In this document: positions 45,501 through 53,800 of the stretch, in pieces
How the letters are laid out: every line of letters starts with the position of its first letter
Position numbering within the stretch: position 1 is the stretch's first letter
Source of the DNA: an uncultured Prevotellaceae bacterium
GTDB taxonomy: Bacteria > Bacteroidota > Bacteroidia > Bacteroidales > Bacteroidaceae
Assembly: GCA_946402905.1 (NCBI GenBank)
Contig: CAMIYC010000002.1
Coordinates: 83,605-147,604, forward strand
Reading direction: 5' to 3'
DNA: 64,000 bases
Position numbers and translations under genes: made by a program
The notes under the pieces: generated by a model
Told to the model about the DNA's origin: nothing
Seen by the model: only the letters and a program-made list of their open reading frames with translations
Databases searched by the model: none

Positions 45501-48500
45501 AAATATCTCCTTCGGCAATGGTATGACATTCAAGGAGTTAAATCCCAATGCCGGAGGTACAGGCACTGATGGTGTCGTAGTGCATAATGGCCAAGACAAT
45601 GATGGAAATGTCAAGTCCATAGAATTCAAGATCTTCAAAGTTGGCGTCAACGTGAGGATGGTTCCCGTCTTGTCGTTTGACTACAACTACAACTATGGCA
45701 AGTCGGAGAACCATACCAAGAAGGTAGGCTTCACGCTGGCCCCCAGCAAGAACTCTAATCTCACCGTCGATGTCTATCGTGCAGTCATGGATAAGAATGA
45801 AATCGACCTGCGCGTCGACTCGATGGAGGCCAACGGCTACAAAGATGCCAAGGACTACTTCTTCCAGTATCTCACAGATGAGTATGTGCAGTTTGTGCAG
45901 CACGGAGGCGAGTCGGGCAAAGACTACGGTCCGGCAGGCTCGCTCTATGGCGTGTGCTCTTACCTCAAAGACATGCCCACACAGTACCGCAGCCTCGTGT
46001 TCCGCACCCGTGGCGGTGCCACCTGCCAGCCCTACGAGGACGAGCGCAGGGCAAAATACTACGGTAATGGAGTGCTCGACGAGAAGACCGTGCCCGTAGA
46101 CAACCTGCGCATCTGGGCCGACCAGACTTCGGTGAGCAACGTGCCCTTCGGCGAGCCAGCACGCTTCACCATCCACATGGCCAACGAGAGCGAGTTGCCG
46201 GCCTTGGCGAATGAAGCCTTCACTTATTTCCTCGACGACTCCTCCAACCCCAAGGGAGCCAAGGTCATGGTGGAAGGCAATCCCCTCTCCGGACAGGGCT
46301 ACAGCGTGTTCCTGCCTGCTGGCAAGGTGGTGACCAAGGAAGTGGAAATCTATCCGAGCAGCGAGTTCGACTACGACAACATCGGCCTCTGCCTCTTTGA
46401 TTCCGGTGATAAAAAACGTATATCGCGCATGAACCTCTCGGCACACTTCGTGCCCGCCGCCGGCAAGGTGAACATCTCGCTGCCCGGCGACAAGTGGGTG
46501 GTCAACACCGAGTCGCAGTATGACGCCGAGCGGCAGCAGTATTACATGCCCGTGCGCATCGACGGCTTCGACGTCAACTACCGCAACTTCGACCACATCG
46601 AGCTGCAGTACAAGCTCTCGACCAAGGGCGACAAAGACTGGGTGAACGTATGCTCCTTCTACAAAGACTCGACGCTCCTGGCAAAGGCCACCGGAGAATG
46701 CAAGTATATCGAGGACGACGGGCACATCATCGCCAGCTTCTACGGCGAGAGCGACCCCGTGGAGCAGCAGTATGACCTGCGTGCCGTGAACTACTGCCGC
46801 TATGGCGGCGGCTACCTGACCCGCTCGTCGAACATCCTCACCGGCGTGAAGGACACGCGCCGGCCGCAGCTCTTCGGCAACCCGAGGCCCGAGGACGGCA
46901 TCCTCGACATCGGCGAAGACATCATGCTGCGTTTCTCGGAGCCTATTGCCGGCAACTACCTGCGCGACCTGAACAACTTCCAGGTGCTGGGTCAGACCAA
47001 CTCGAGCAACATCTCGCTGTCGACCTGCCTGCGATTCAACGGCAATAATGTGGTCAGGTCGGAATCGACTCGCAACCTGGGAGCCAAGTCATTTACAGTC
47101 GACCTGATGGTCAACCCCGACCGCAATGGCAAGAACATGACCTTCTTCAGCCATGGCAGCGACGACAACATCCTCGAGCTCGGCATCTCGGCCGATCGAA
47201 GGCTGATGGCCGCCATCGGCAGCGAGGTCTATTACTCCACCGACACGGTGTCGTTTGGCGCGCTGCATCAGGTGGAATACGTGCTCGACGCTGACGCCGA
47301 TGACCGTAAGACCACCGTGAGCTTCTACGACGGGACGAAGCATATCGGAAGCTTCGAGTATCCCGCTCTCTACTTGGGCACAGGACACATCTACCTGGGC
47401 AGTCCTAATCCTAATGTGGCGCATGATATCAGCACTCTGGAGGGCGAGATGCTGGAGTTCAGGCTCTGGAACCGCGCGCTCTCCGTGGGCGAGATGAACG
47501 AATACCGCCAGAAGCGCCTGACCGGCTATGAGCTGGGCCTGCTCGACAACTTCCCGCTCAACGAGGGACAGGGAGTCTACAGTTATAACACGGTGGACAG
47601 TGGTGGCGACCTGCATATAGAAGGCGCCGAGTGGAACGTGCCCGACGGCATCTCCATGACGCTCGACGGCCAGCGCGGCTTCCGTATCGAGCCGCAGCAG
47701 TTCAGCCGTGCCGACTATCACGACTATACGATGACCTTCTGGTTCCGCACCACAGACAATGATGGCACACTCCTGAGCAACGGACAGGCACAGCACGAGG
47801 GCGACTATCGCAATCACTTCAACTTCGGCGTGGACAATGGCTCGCTCAACCTGCGACTGGGAGGCTGCGAATTGCACTCCAATACGGTTGTGAACGATGG
47901 TGTCTGGCACCATGTGGCACTGACCGTGAGCCGCTCGCGCAATGTGGGCAAGCTCTATATTGACAAGATACTCAGGAAGACGTTCGCCGTCGACACCCTG
48001 GGCGGTATCACCGGCAGATACCTCGCCGCGGGAGCCACTTATCTCGGCGAGAATCAGGTGGAGCGGCCCATCAACGGTCATATCGACGAGATCGCCATGT
48101 ATGAGATGGCCCTGCCCGAGAACATGATCAAAGCCACGTCGTCGATCAGTCTCAGCGGCGAGGAACTGGGGCTGCTCGCCTACCTCGGCTTCGGACAAAA
48201 CGAGACCCAGAACAACAACCTGCAGCGGCTGATGCCTACAGGCGTAAGCCTGAAACGCTACCGCGACAACACTACCGGCGAGTGGATCAACGACCGCGAC
48301 ACGCTGGTGGCACAGGAGGTGGTGGAGCGGCTCGCCTCGCGCCAGCACTACGCCCCCATGAGCGGCAGCGTGGCACTGGAGAATATCAAATACAGTTTCG
48401 TGGCCGACGGCAAAGACCTGCTCATCAACCTCGACGTGCCTGACTATTCAATAGAGAAGACCAATCTCATCGTGACGGTCAAGGACGTGGCCGACCTGAA

Positions 48501-50262
48501 CGGCAACCTCCTGGCATCGCCCGTGACCATGGACCTCTATGTATATCGCAATCCATTGCGCTGGAATATCAAGCAAGTGACCACCCAAGCCTATTACGGA
48601 TGGGATGTGGTATTCACAGCCAGTGTGGAGAACCAGAGCGGCAGGAGCTGCCGCTACACCATCGAAGGACTACCCGTATGGGTGACGGCCTCACAGACCA
48701 GTGGCGTGGTCGGCCCGCTGGGCGAGCAGCTGATCACATTCACCGTCTCTCCGTATATCAACATCGGCAATTACGACGAAGTGATTTACCTTGTCGGTGA
48801 GGACGGCATGACCGAGCCACTGCCCTTGAACATCGTGGTACGCGGCGACAGCCCCGACTGGGCAGTCGACCAAAACCTGCTGCAGACGAATATCTCCATG
48901 AGCATCATCGGACAGGTGATAACCAGCAGCGGGATAGCCCACAACAGTGAGGACATGCTGGCCGCCTTCGACGAGAATCACCGTCTGATGGGCGTGACGC
49001 ATCTGTCGGGTGAGGGAAATGGTCTGGTCGACGACGGCCTGGTATACCTCACGGTCTACAACAATGACTACTCGGCGACACCGCTCTATTTCGAGTTCTT
49101 CGATGCCTCTACAGGCATCATACATCAGATGCTGGCTGAAAATATCGTCTTCAAGCGAGACACCGTGCTTGGTACGACCGATCATCCTGTAATCTTCGGC
49201 TACAACAACGGTGTGGTGCAGGCTGTACCACTGAAACAGGGGTGGAACTGGGTGTCATTCAATGTCACACCCAACAGTGCTACCGTGAGGAAACTCCTCA
49301 ACAACGCCACTCAGTGGCAGGTGGGAGACGCCCTGGAAGTAGAGCAGCCCGACGGCAGCTACAGCGTGCTGACCTACAAGGTGACGCAAAATCCTTATGA
49401 CCCCACCACACCGCTGTACTCCTGGGACTGTGCCGACTCTGTCATCAATATCAATCCCAGCAAGATGTACCGCTTCTACTCCAATAATGAAAAAGTGGGC
49501 TATTTCGCTGGATTCACCGGCGAAGACCTCATCCAAGTCACGAAAGGTTGGAACCGCATCGGCTACATCTCCAAGCTCAACCTGCCTTTAGGTACAGCCA
49601 TGGCACGGTATGCCGACCTCGGGCAGCCCGGTGATATCATCAAGAGCCAGAGCCAGTTTGCCGTCCTCTCAGAGGACGCCGGCGGCAACAGGACTTGGAA
49701 GGGCACGCTGACCTTCCTGAAAGTAGGCGAGGGCTACATGCTCAAGAGTGCCAGCGCCGATACGATCACCTTCACTTATCCCAATTACCTGTCGGCATCA
49801 CGCTACAGCGGCGAGACACTCGGAACCCCGGCACACGTGAACATCAGCGGCACCAACATGACCGTGGTGGCTGTGGCAGAAGGCACTGAGGTGAAGCCTG
49901 GCGACCGCCTCGTGGCATACCGCGGAGCAGAAATCTGCGGCGTGGCGGAGGCCGACGAAGAGGGCGTGTTCTACCTGGTGGTAGGTGGCAGCAATGCCGC
50001 ACCCGGCGAGATGGACTCGGCGGCACTCACCTTCACCCTGGAGCGTGACGATGAGGTGCAGGCCGTGACCACCAGCCGACAGCTGAACTACAGGGTGAAC
50101 GACGCGCTCGGCACCCCCGACGCGCCCACCGTCATCAGCTTCCTGCCTGTCGATGAGATGGACGCCGACGGCTGGTACAACCTTAGCGGCGTGAAACTCA
50201 ACAAGCGCCCCAGCCAGCGTGGCGTATATATCCACAATCATGAAAAAGTAACAATCAAATGA
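39511..50262 (+). CDS. Giant secreted multidomain protein (3583 residues)
   Basis: The ATG at 39511 is preferred to an upstream TTG. A signal peptide (cleavage near residue 36, A-A-L-A) follows a basic N-terminus. Domains seen: an Fn3-like segment (about 300-420); two GLUG-type right-handed repeat regions (about 446-660 and 670-850), each with P-Y-R-G-T-F-D-G-N-G-H; another Fn3-like segment (1059-1132); two or three carboxypeptidase-regulatory-like sandwiches (about 1151-1320); and two LamG-like lectin domains (about 2507-2660 and 2716-2871). A BACON-like stretch (about 3030-3230) and a G-W-N-W-V-S-F-N module come next, then a sorting-like tail (W-Y-N-L-S-G-V-K-L ... R-G-V-Y-I). About 1000 residues in the middle match nothing I know. 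No protease or glycosidase motif was seen. It looks like a surface adhesin or glycan binder. It overlaps the next gene by 4 bp. Confidence 0.85.
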   Translation: MNNDLKTRHQHRRSAFKLLAILLALFASAVPRAALADENENTALYMVTVAGIDQLKFEMPIYDDEGYDGWIDNGWVYVTPEGGNKQTLLRYYTKEASHNPTAHFYKGVDGPMVLKRDRDYSDVTVTTSEQKAEIPFMTGSSNNVCKLYLTWTVPNSMRGKSLKISWSVHKKGNGPIGPAGESTCDININPTTVWFSAAPELTKPSLMEPMLGFDADHAGETMVIYTMASSDIKSMKAFYTEVNGKSETRREKFLDSDMSGFLTLDASKCYKDVYLQSKYVDSEGKVRVADSDPIVVPTLHQPYDLTATLQEDGTVSISWKCRNKEWNDINPNDTWDIQRNTTGALNATAKWVSLDPVSFLNTDTTYTTTDFTLASDYQGQPVYYRVRRTSTAAWDWREGTYAQTQLPYVVMLPAVGDATVTRGTWSDVSHPIDFTFGFGGPQYDSQGRFILRTAADWEALAQLVNSRTGDINVVMASDIDLGKSQTMIGTKSRPYRGTFDGNGHILTVHYVDTIHQYVAPFAYVTSSPTFCNLHVAGTILAKEKFTGGLIGLASSFTYINNCRSSVSLTTKITGDATSGGFVSHQQIGATHIDNCIFDGSLVGPKAHSFGGFIGWSEGRPVIRNCLFAPVKVEIDPTLTSCRNFARVRNSAEIQDCSYLTSIEGLETDSKGYYILRNAEDWDKFRQKVLDAGGNSDVNAIMANDFVAVYSIGYRNDVPYRGTFDGNGHTLTVNINSPQSAFIAPFSRIKNATIKNVTVRGLLRGSIHTAGLVGMAENGSTNYLDNCHVAADIITTEYHAGGIMGHGHSAKNYIRNCLFDGTITAEYYNVNSYAGAFMGWEDGGTSNVIQNNLEDGTYTNFNHAGMNYVASGSAYGGTNGWSTHGWGETNAVGGLSSNELVAKLGSGNWQPFGLLAVPKLTEVELGQGTNAQDLSTSLLLKALGDQWEHSGVYPTPRLNTSSSPELAATMWDQRALLTLIVNKSVDGEVKYTERRELTEDECKSGKLHYELVTSCVDHDFRFVVEQRNSRLEPSDTLGAIVKKTETGELARYEFSSNVQVDSLKCTTQQSSVILTWKVTGTGDYFRVLRRDKATGEEVELESAYNINTYIDKTPKAQHVYVYTVEGVTNCEGLHVSRSSADGWCQPTGMVRGYVRLTDGTGLGQVKVTAEPDDSTKKYGGVLRTAITDDTGFFEIDSLIYQSQGTYIITAENTGEEGGFTTFYANFSEDCNLVTDARVTMNTYYLLSGYVMYEGTSVPVIGAQFERDGELVHNGSGKPVITDSQGKFSVSLPAGPHSIRVVKDGHVFADGGFYVDPDAADTTHPSWQKSVAGYVFWDQTRVMLQGRVAGGNEQGDKPLGQLMSQNNLGDSLTIVMQLEGDNASWLVRDQQNPSVTERHTDYMFATSQLDTCHMDTYRQRLVVKPSPVTGEYCVPMLPVKYKVTEIYAEGYATLFQTGEVGQTIDLSDYVQGDTATYSRIYHAAPTLSVSQFNLTGKPYFGIPSYTDMDNTGKVVTIELWNDSTNTYSFGYPVFMAGSPIIMTMAAVEKYYYNNNIRQREPDIVHLSGGEVRINNALVSFNEQETLTLDSLGECLYRFTPQNLTFTEEGDLALKTLTMTLLYDGTYYDVQPFNDEPLQGYVMASKAKSNGRRVVNDGGAYLIDILRDPPGAGSSAFIETGTKLNYTFSENLKVQIGGKFTFGRSDGDHNVWHGFWTGNGAGDVYGSQEVNVKQTDYFTMSFVTTYYNSWQYGYSFETTERISTSSNNTNVGRDADLFIGMTRSSIMEDAIAVRAINEDTYNMLTTHAGGTYTVDGVDFSVKQGTMKVLAQGKDSKGKKVYLVRDEVLRFYTDLNSTFVHSQTYIEKELIPELFNLRNALILPKGTSETDAKAVAKTKGCAVYISKVPMEDENFGLGKDYYTQINPDEGYYPDSIAAINSKISTWIGFLATNEKEKLQANDLVKRYEVDGRSSVSYTETFGTSLSESRYWQIPLVGSGFGNISFGNGMTFKELNPNAGGTGTDGVVVHNGQDNDGNVKSIEFKIFKVGVNVRMVPVLSFDYNYNYGKSENHTKKVGFTLAPSKNSNLTVDVYRAVMDKNEIDLRVDSMEANGYKDAKDYFFQYLTDEYVQFVQHGGESGKDYGPAGSLYGVCSYLKDMPTQYRSLVFRTRGGATCQPYEDERRAKYYGNGVLDEKTVPVDNLRIWADQTSVSNVPFGEPARFTIHMANESELPALANEAFTYFLDDSSNPKGAKVMVEGNPLSGQGYSVFLPAGKVVTKEVEIYPSSEFDYDNIGLCLFDSGDKKRISRMNLSAHFVPAAGKVNISLPGDKWVVNTESQYDAERQQYYMPVRIDGFDVNYRNFDHIELQYKLSTKGDKDWVNVCSFYKDSTLLAKATGECKYIEDDGHIIASFYGESDPVEQQYDLRAVNYCRYGGGYLTRSSNILTGVKDTRRPQLFGNPRPEDGILDIGEDIMLRFSEPIAGNYLRDLNNFQVLGQTNSSNISLSTCLRFNGNNVVRSESTRNLGAKSFTVDLMVNPDRNGKNMTFFSHGSDDNILELGISADRRLMAAIGSEVYYSTDTVSFGALHQVEYVLDADADDRKTTVSFYDGTKHIGSFEYPALYLGTGHIYLGSPNPNVAHDISTLEGEMLEFRLWNRALSVGEMNEYRQKRLTGYELGLLDNFPLNEGQGVYSYNTVDSGGDLHIEGAEWNVPDGISMTLDGQRGFRIEPQQFSRADYHDYTMTFWFRTTDNDGTLLSNGQAQHEGDYRNHFNFGVDNGSLNLRLGGCELHSNTVVNDGVWHHVALTVSRSRNVGKLYIDKILRKTFAVDTLGGITGRYLAAGATYLGENQVERPINGHIDEIAMYEMALPENMIKATSSISLSGEELGLLAYLGFGQNETQNNNLQRLMPTGVSLKRYRDNTTGEWINDRDTLVAQEVVERLASRQHYAPMSGSVALENIKYSFVADGKDLLINLDVPDYSIEKTNLIVTVKDVADLNGNLLASPVTMDLYVYRNPLRWNIKQVTTQAYYGWDVVFTASVENQSGRSCRYTIEGLPVWVTASQTSGVVGPLGEQLITFTVSPYINIGNYDEVIYLVGEDGMTEPLPLNIVVRGDSPDWAVDQNLLQTNISMSIIGQVITSSGIAHNSEDMLAAFDENHRLMGVTHLSGEGNGLVDDGLVYLTVYNNDYSATPLYFEFFDASTGIIHQMLAENIVFKRDTVLGTTDHPVIFGYNNGVVQAVPLKQGWNWVSFNVTPNSATVRKLLNNATQWQVGDALEVEQPDGSYSVLTYKVTQNPYDPTTPLYSWDCADSVININPSKMYRFYSNNEKVGYFAGFTGEDLIQVTKGWNRIGYISKLNLPLGTAMARYADLGQPGDIIKSQSQFAVLSEDAGGNRTWKGTLTFLKVGEGYMLKSASADTITFTYPNYLSASRYSGETLGTPAHVNISGTNMTVVAVAEGTEVKPGDRLVAYRGAEICGVAEADEEGVFYLVVGGSNAAPGEMDSAALTFTLERDDEVQAVTTSRQLNYRVNDALGTPDAPTVISFLPVDEMDADGWYNLSGVKLNKRPSQRGVYIHNHEKVTIK

Positions 50263-50762
50263 TGATGTATAAAAAATTCTTTCCGATACTCATGCTCGCA
50301 GCCCTCGCCTTCATGGCGGGGGCATGCGGCTCGGACGACGATACCGACGACGGCGGCGGCAACAAGGAACCGGAACCTACAGTTTACGAATACCTGACCC
50401 CGGGCAGTGACCAGCGCCCCGACTGGAAAGCCCCGGACTATACGCTCTATGGCGGTATCACCATGGCCGTGCAGGTGCAGCTGGGCGACACGCTCGCCTA
50501 CTACCAGAGCGGTGGCGATCTGATGTGCGCCAAGATCGATGGCGAGGTGAGGGCCGTGACCCCACCGCAGGCCACGGGCGGGGTGACCTACTACCCGCTG
50601 AGCATCGCGGGCGACGGCACTAACATGGCGGTGAGCCTCCACTACTACTGCGACCAGCTGCGCCGCATCTTCACCATCAACAACTGGGCTGTCTTCGACC
50701 CCTCTACCACGCCTACGGGCGAGGGTAGAATGTACCGCCCCTGTTTCACTACCAGTTATTAA
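50259..50762 (+). CDS. Small lipoprotein coupled to the giant protein
   Basis: The 167-residue protein overlaps the giant gene by ATGA, with three consecutive ATG codons at the start. It has a lipobox (L-A-F-M-A-G-A-C-G-S-D-D-D) followed by an acidic and Gly-rich linker, a hallmark of surface-exported lipoproteins in Bacteroidetes. The remaining 120 residues are strand-rich with a paired pattern (G-G-I-T-M-A-V-Q-V-Q-L-G-D and N-M-A-V-S-L-H-Y-Y-C) and match no family known to me. It may anchor or escort the giant protein. Confidence 0.75.
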   Translation: MMMYKKFFPILMLAALAFMAGACGSDDDTDDGGGNKEPEPTVYEYLTPGSDQRPDWKAPDYTLYGGITMAVQVQLGDTLAYYQSGGDLMCAKIDGEVRAVTPPQATGGVTYYPLSIAGDGTNMAVSLHYYCDQLRRIFTINNWAVFDPSTTPTGEGRMYRPCFTTSY

Positions 50763-50765
50763 GAT

Positions 50766-52289
50766 ATGAAAAGAATCATTTGCACGATTTTTGCCTTGGC
50801 TGCCTTAGGGGCAGTCAAGGCTGATAATGTTTTGGAGATAGGCAGCGTCGATGACATGCTAAGATGTGTTGCTGATTATAACTCAGGACATAATCAACAA
50901 TACTATGAAGGCTTGACGATTAAGTTGACCGCTGACCTCAACTTCAAAATAGACAATACGCAAAGGACTTGGGTTCCTTTTGGCACCATTGCCGTCCCCT
51001 TCAAATGCACTTTCGACGGTCAGGGTCACACCATCTCCAATCTGAGGGTTGATGTTTCGTTCGGTACGGACGGTGGCGTCGCCGGTCTTTTCGGGCAGAT
51101 AGGGAAGAACGGTGTCGTCAAAGATGTGCATATCAGGGGCGGCCAGATTGATATCAGCAGTAATCCCGATAAGCTGACCTGCTATTTAGGTGCCATCGCC
51201 GGCATCAACGATGGCACCATTGTAGGTTGCTCCAATACGGCATTTGTCACTGGCTCTTCGTGGACAGTCCGCATCGGCGGCATCGTAGGCAAGAACAACA
51301 CCGGCGGAAGGGTGCAGAATTGCTACAACCTGGGCGATGTGTATGGTGTGGCCAAGACTGATAATTTCATCGGCGGCATCGTAGGCAACAACAAAGGATA
51401 CATTGAGAACTGCTTCATGCGCTCAAATGTAATAAAAAACGAAAGCGGAACCAACAAAACGTACACCTATCCCCTCTATGGCAACAATGACGTTGTCCTA
51501 GGCAATATCAAGGGATGTTTCTACGCGAATGGCCTGACCACACACACTACACAGCCTATAAGTATTGAAAACGCAACGAGCAATAGCCAGGTAGTCCGCA
51601 CTAACAACGGACAGACAAAAAACATTCTGCTCAACGGACGCACACTTTACGCCGACGGCTTCTGGAACACAATCTGCCTGCCTTTCGCCATCCCTGAAGG
51701 CGGCGTTTCGGGCTATTCGCCCATTGCCGGCGCAGAGGTGATGACGCTGGATAATACGACATTCTCTGCTGGAACGCTGACACTCAACTTCGAGCCGGTC
51801 ACCAGAATGGAGGCAGGCAAGCCGTATATTGTGAGGTGGAAGCAGCCCATCGATGGGAATATTCCCGACCCTGTCTTCATGCACGCCACGGTGAGCAGTG
51901 ACCTCCCGCCAGTGGTAACGGAATACGTGGATTTCATCGGCAGCACTTCGCCTGTCTCAATAAGTGGCAAGGATCTCACGAAGCTCTATCTGGGCGCTGA
52001 CAATACCTTGTATTATCCGAGTGAGGCGATGACCATCCAGTCGTGCAGAGGATATTTCCAACTCAAAGAACTTGTCCTCAAGGATGATGAGGCTGCGGCG
52101 GGTGTCAGTCTCGTGATGAATTTCGATGACATGGAGACTGCCTCTATCCGGTCTTTGGAAGCAAGGAGCCATGAGATGAATGAGGTCATCGCACAGGGGT
52201 GGTATACGCTCGACGGCTGCCGTCTCGCAGGGAAGCCTTCCGCTAAGGGAGTCTATATTTGTGATGGTCGGAAAGTAGTCGTCAAGTAA
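50766..52289 (+). CDS. Secreted GLUG-repeat protein with sorting-like tail
   Basis: The 507-residue protein starts 3 bp after the lipoprotein stop. A signal peptide (M-K-R-I-I-C-T-I-F-A-L-A-A-L-G-A-V-K-A) is followed by a GLUG-type repeat domain (about 65-265) with F-K-C-T-F-D-G-Q-G-H-T-I and repeated I-G-G-I-V-G-K/N-N turns, the same fold as in the giant protein. A beta-rich domain (about 285-450) follows, with G-F-W-N-T-I-C-L-P-F, common in Bacteroidales surface proteins. The end (W-Y-T-L-D-G-C-R-L-A-G ... K-G-V-Y-I-C-D-G-R-K) is the shared tail. Third gene of the operon; a surface role is inferred. Confidence 0.8.
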   Translation: MKRIICTIFALAALGAVKADNVLEIGSVDDMLRCVADYNSGHNQQYYEGLTIKLTADLNFKIDNTQRTWVPFGTIAVPFKCTFDGQGHTISNLRVDVSFGTDGGVAGLFGQIGKNGVVKDVHIRGGQIDISSNPDKLTCYLGAIAGINDGTIVGCSNTAFVTGSSWTVRIGGIVGKNNTGGRVQNCYNLGDVYGVAKTDNFIGGIVGNNKGYIENCFMRSNVIKNESGTNKTYTYPLYGNNDVVLGNIKGCFYANGLTTHTTQPISIENATSNSQVVRTNNGQTKNILLNGRTLYADGFWNTICLPFAIPEGGVSGYSPIAGAEVMTLDNTTFSAGTLTLNFEPVTRMEAGKPYIVRWKQPIDGNIPDPVFMHATVSSDLPPVVTEYVDFIGSTSPVSISGKDLTKLYLGADNTLYYPSEAMTIQSCRGYFQLKELVLKDDEAAAGVSLVMNFDDMETASIRSLEARSHEMNEVIAQGWYTLDGCRLAGKPSAKGVYICDGRKVVVK

Positions 52290-52312
52290 AAAAGTGTGCG
52301 TGTTTATCAAGA

Positions 52313-52590
52313 ATTGGACTGTCAAATATTATTTTATCAAGAATTATAGAATTAAAGAATTCACTTTGGGAGCAACTATTTTGGTATAGTTTGTCCAATA
52401 TTTTTTTATCAAGAATTATAGAATTAAAGAATTCACTTTGGGAGCAACTATTTTGGTATAATTTGTCCAATATTTTTATCAATAATTATAGAATTAAAGA
52501 ATTCACTTAAGGAGCAACTACTTTGGTAAGTAAAATTCTTAAATTCTTTAATTCTTGATAAAAAAATATTGGACAGTCTAATTCTTATAA
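52313..52590. repeat. AT-rich array: three about 72-bp direct units and an inverted end
   Basis: A unit running from ATCAAGAATTATAGAATTAA through CACTTTGGGAGCAACTATTT to GTCCAATATTTTT starts at about 52336, 52408 and 52478 (periods 72 and 70). The third unit decays after the GGAGCAACTA core. An inverted copy of the unit's edge follows (ATTCTTTAATTCTTGATAAA, then AATATTGGACAGTC). The flanks are also inverted: TATCAAGAATTGGACTGTC at the left and GACAGTCTAATTCTTATAA at the right. No ORF is present. The edges resemble the foldback repeats at 55398 and 62885. Confidence 0.8.
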
Positions 52591-52664
52591 TACTGCGTTC
52601 CTCGTGGGTCTGTGACAAATTTCTTGATAAACAGATTCTTACAACCCATTTGCGGATAGAAAGT

Positions 52665-53606
52665 TCAGCTACATAAACATCCTTGACACCATCCTTTCCC
52701 CTTCATCAGTTCGGTCAGCCTGTTGTTGAGGATAGACGGGCGTATGCCCCATTGTGGAGCTATCACCATGTGCATGGGGGAGGAGGAAAAGAAACGCTCC
52801 AGCACGAGGTCGCTCCGCAGCCGGCAGATATATTGTGCCAGCAGCAGAAGATATTCGTCTGGGGTATAGACATGGAGATCATCTTGCTCCCGGCTTTTGG
52901 CCATGGCTGTTCCACGCAGCACCTGTAGCTGGTGGATTTTGAGTATCTGAATGGGCAGCCGTGAGATTTGCAGGGCCTGACGGAGTATCTCCTCCTCGCT
53001 CTCCTGAGGCAGTCCGAGAATGACATGCCCGCATGTGATGATGCCGCGAGAGGCCAGAGCCTCTGTGGCGTGTATCACGCACGCCGTGTCGTGTTGGCGG
53101 TTCAGGCTTCGCAATGTGTTGTCGTTCATCGACTCGATGCCTATCTCGACTGTGAGGAAATGGTGCCGGCTCAGCGCTTCGAGATAGTCAAGACAGGCGA
53201 TGGGGAGACAGTCAGGTCGTGTGCTGATGACAAGTCCGCGGATGCCATCCACCGCGAGCGCTTCCTCATAACGTGCGCGCAGCGTGTCGATGTCTGCGTA
53301 GGTGTTGGAAAATGATTGAAAATAGGCCAAATATCCTGTGTCGGGATATTTGCGTGAAAAGAAACGCTTGCCAGCCTCCAACTGTTGGGTGATGGAGGCT
53401 TTGGGCTGGCAGTATGGCGGGGTGAAACTGCTGTTGTCGCAGAATGTACATCCCTCTGTGGACAACAGCCCGTCTCTGTTGGGGCAGCTGAATCCGGCGT
53501 TGACAGGGAGCTTTTGCATCCTCATGCCCATTCGCTTCCTGATCCATCGTCCGTAATCATTATAGGGCAATGATCCATTGAAAGATGGCTCCATGATCTG
53601 TTTCAT
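52665..53606 (-). CDS. TIGR01212-type radical SAM protein
   Basis: The start at 53606 (M-K-Q-I-M-E-P-S-F-N) gives 313 residues; a -7 box at 53664-53671 excludes the longest frame. The [4Fe-4S] cysteines are C41, C53 and C56 (C-P-N-R-D-G ... G-C-T-F-C), in the C-x11-C-x2-C spacing of this family rather than the common CX3CX2C. The E-I-G-I-E-S, G-H-V-I-L-G-L-P and I-H-Q-L-Q-V-L-R-G-T blocks are typical of the YhcC group. The reaction is unknown. It stands alone. Confidence 0.9.
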   Translation of the reverse strand: MKQIMEPSFNGSLPYNDYGRWIRKRMGMRMQKLPVNAGFSCPNRDGLLSTEGCTFCDNSSFTPPYCQPKASITQQLEAGKRFFSRKYPDTGYLAYFQSFSNTYADIDTLRARYEEALAVDGIRGLVISTRPDCLPIACLDYLEALSRHHFLTVEIGIESMNDNTLRSLNRQHDTACVIHATEALASRGIITCGHVILGLPQESEEEILRQALQISRLPIQILKIHQLQVLRGTAMAKSREQDDLHVYTPDEYLLLLAQYICRLRSDLVLERFFSSSPMHMVIAPQWGIRPSILNNRLTELMKGKGWCQGCLCS

Positions 53607-53663
53607 ATACATTGACTTGACCGTCGTGCGGCTTTTATTGGTCGTAGTGGCTATAGTCTTGTG

Positions 53664-53671
53664 CAAAAATA
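53664..53671 (-). promoter_or_regulatory. Bacteroidetes -7 box (TATTTTTG) of the radical SAM gene
   Basis: TATTTTTG on the minus strand, 58 bp before the chosen start. A plus-strand TATTTTTG lies 3 bp away (53674-53681), so divergent initiation is possible. Confidence 0.5.
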
Positions 53672-53765
53672 CATATTTTTGTGCATATCGTTGTTCTTTT
53701 TTTCCTCAAAAAGAGCTTTGCTCAAAAAAAAGTGTGTCGGTGACGGATACATAGGAAAAAAATGT

Positions 53766-53773
53766 TATTTTTG
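53766..53773 (+). promoter_or_regulatory. Bacteroidetes -7 box (TATTTTTG) of the AlkZ-related gene
   Basis: TATTTTTG on the plus strand, 28 bp before the ATG at 53801. It overlaps the first codons of the longer frame, so that frame cannot be the start. Confidence 0.5.
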
Positions 53774-53800
53774 CATAAATTTTGGAAGAATACAAGATTT

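Noticed and set aside
42718..48348. Long minus-strand ORFs inside the giant gene (341, 395 and 419 codons)
   Set aside because: They lie opposite a strong coding frame in GC-rich DNA, are rich in Val/His/Ala/Gly in a way typical of antisense reading, and have no recognisable motif or ribosome site.
52313..52590. AT-rich array considered as a CRISPR
   Set aside because: The units are 70-72 bp and repeat over their full length; there are no unique spacers and no cas gene nearby.
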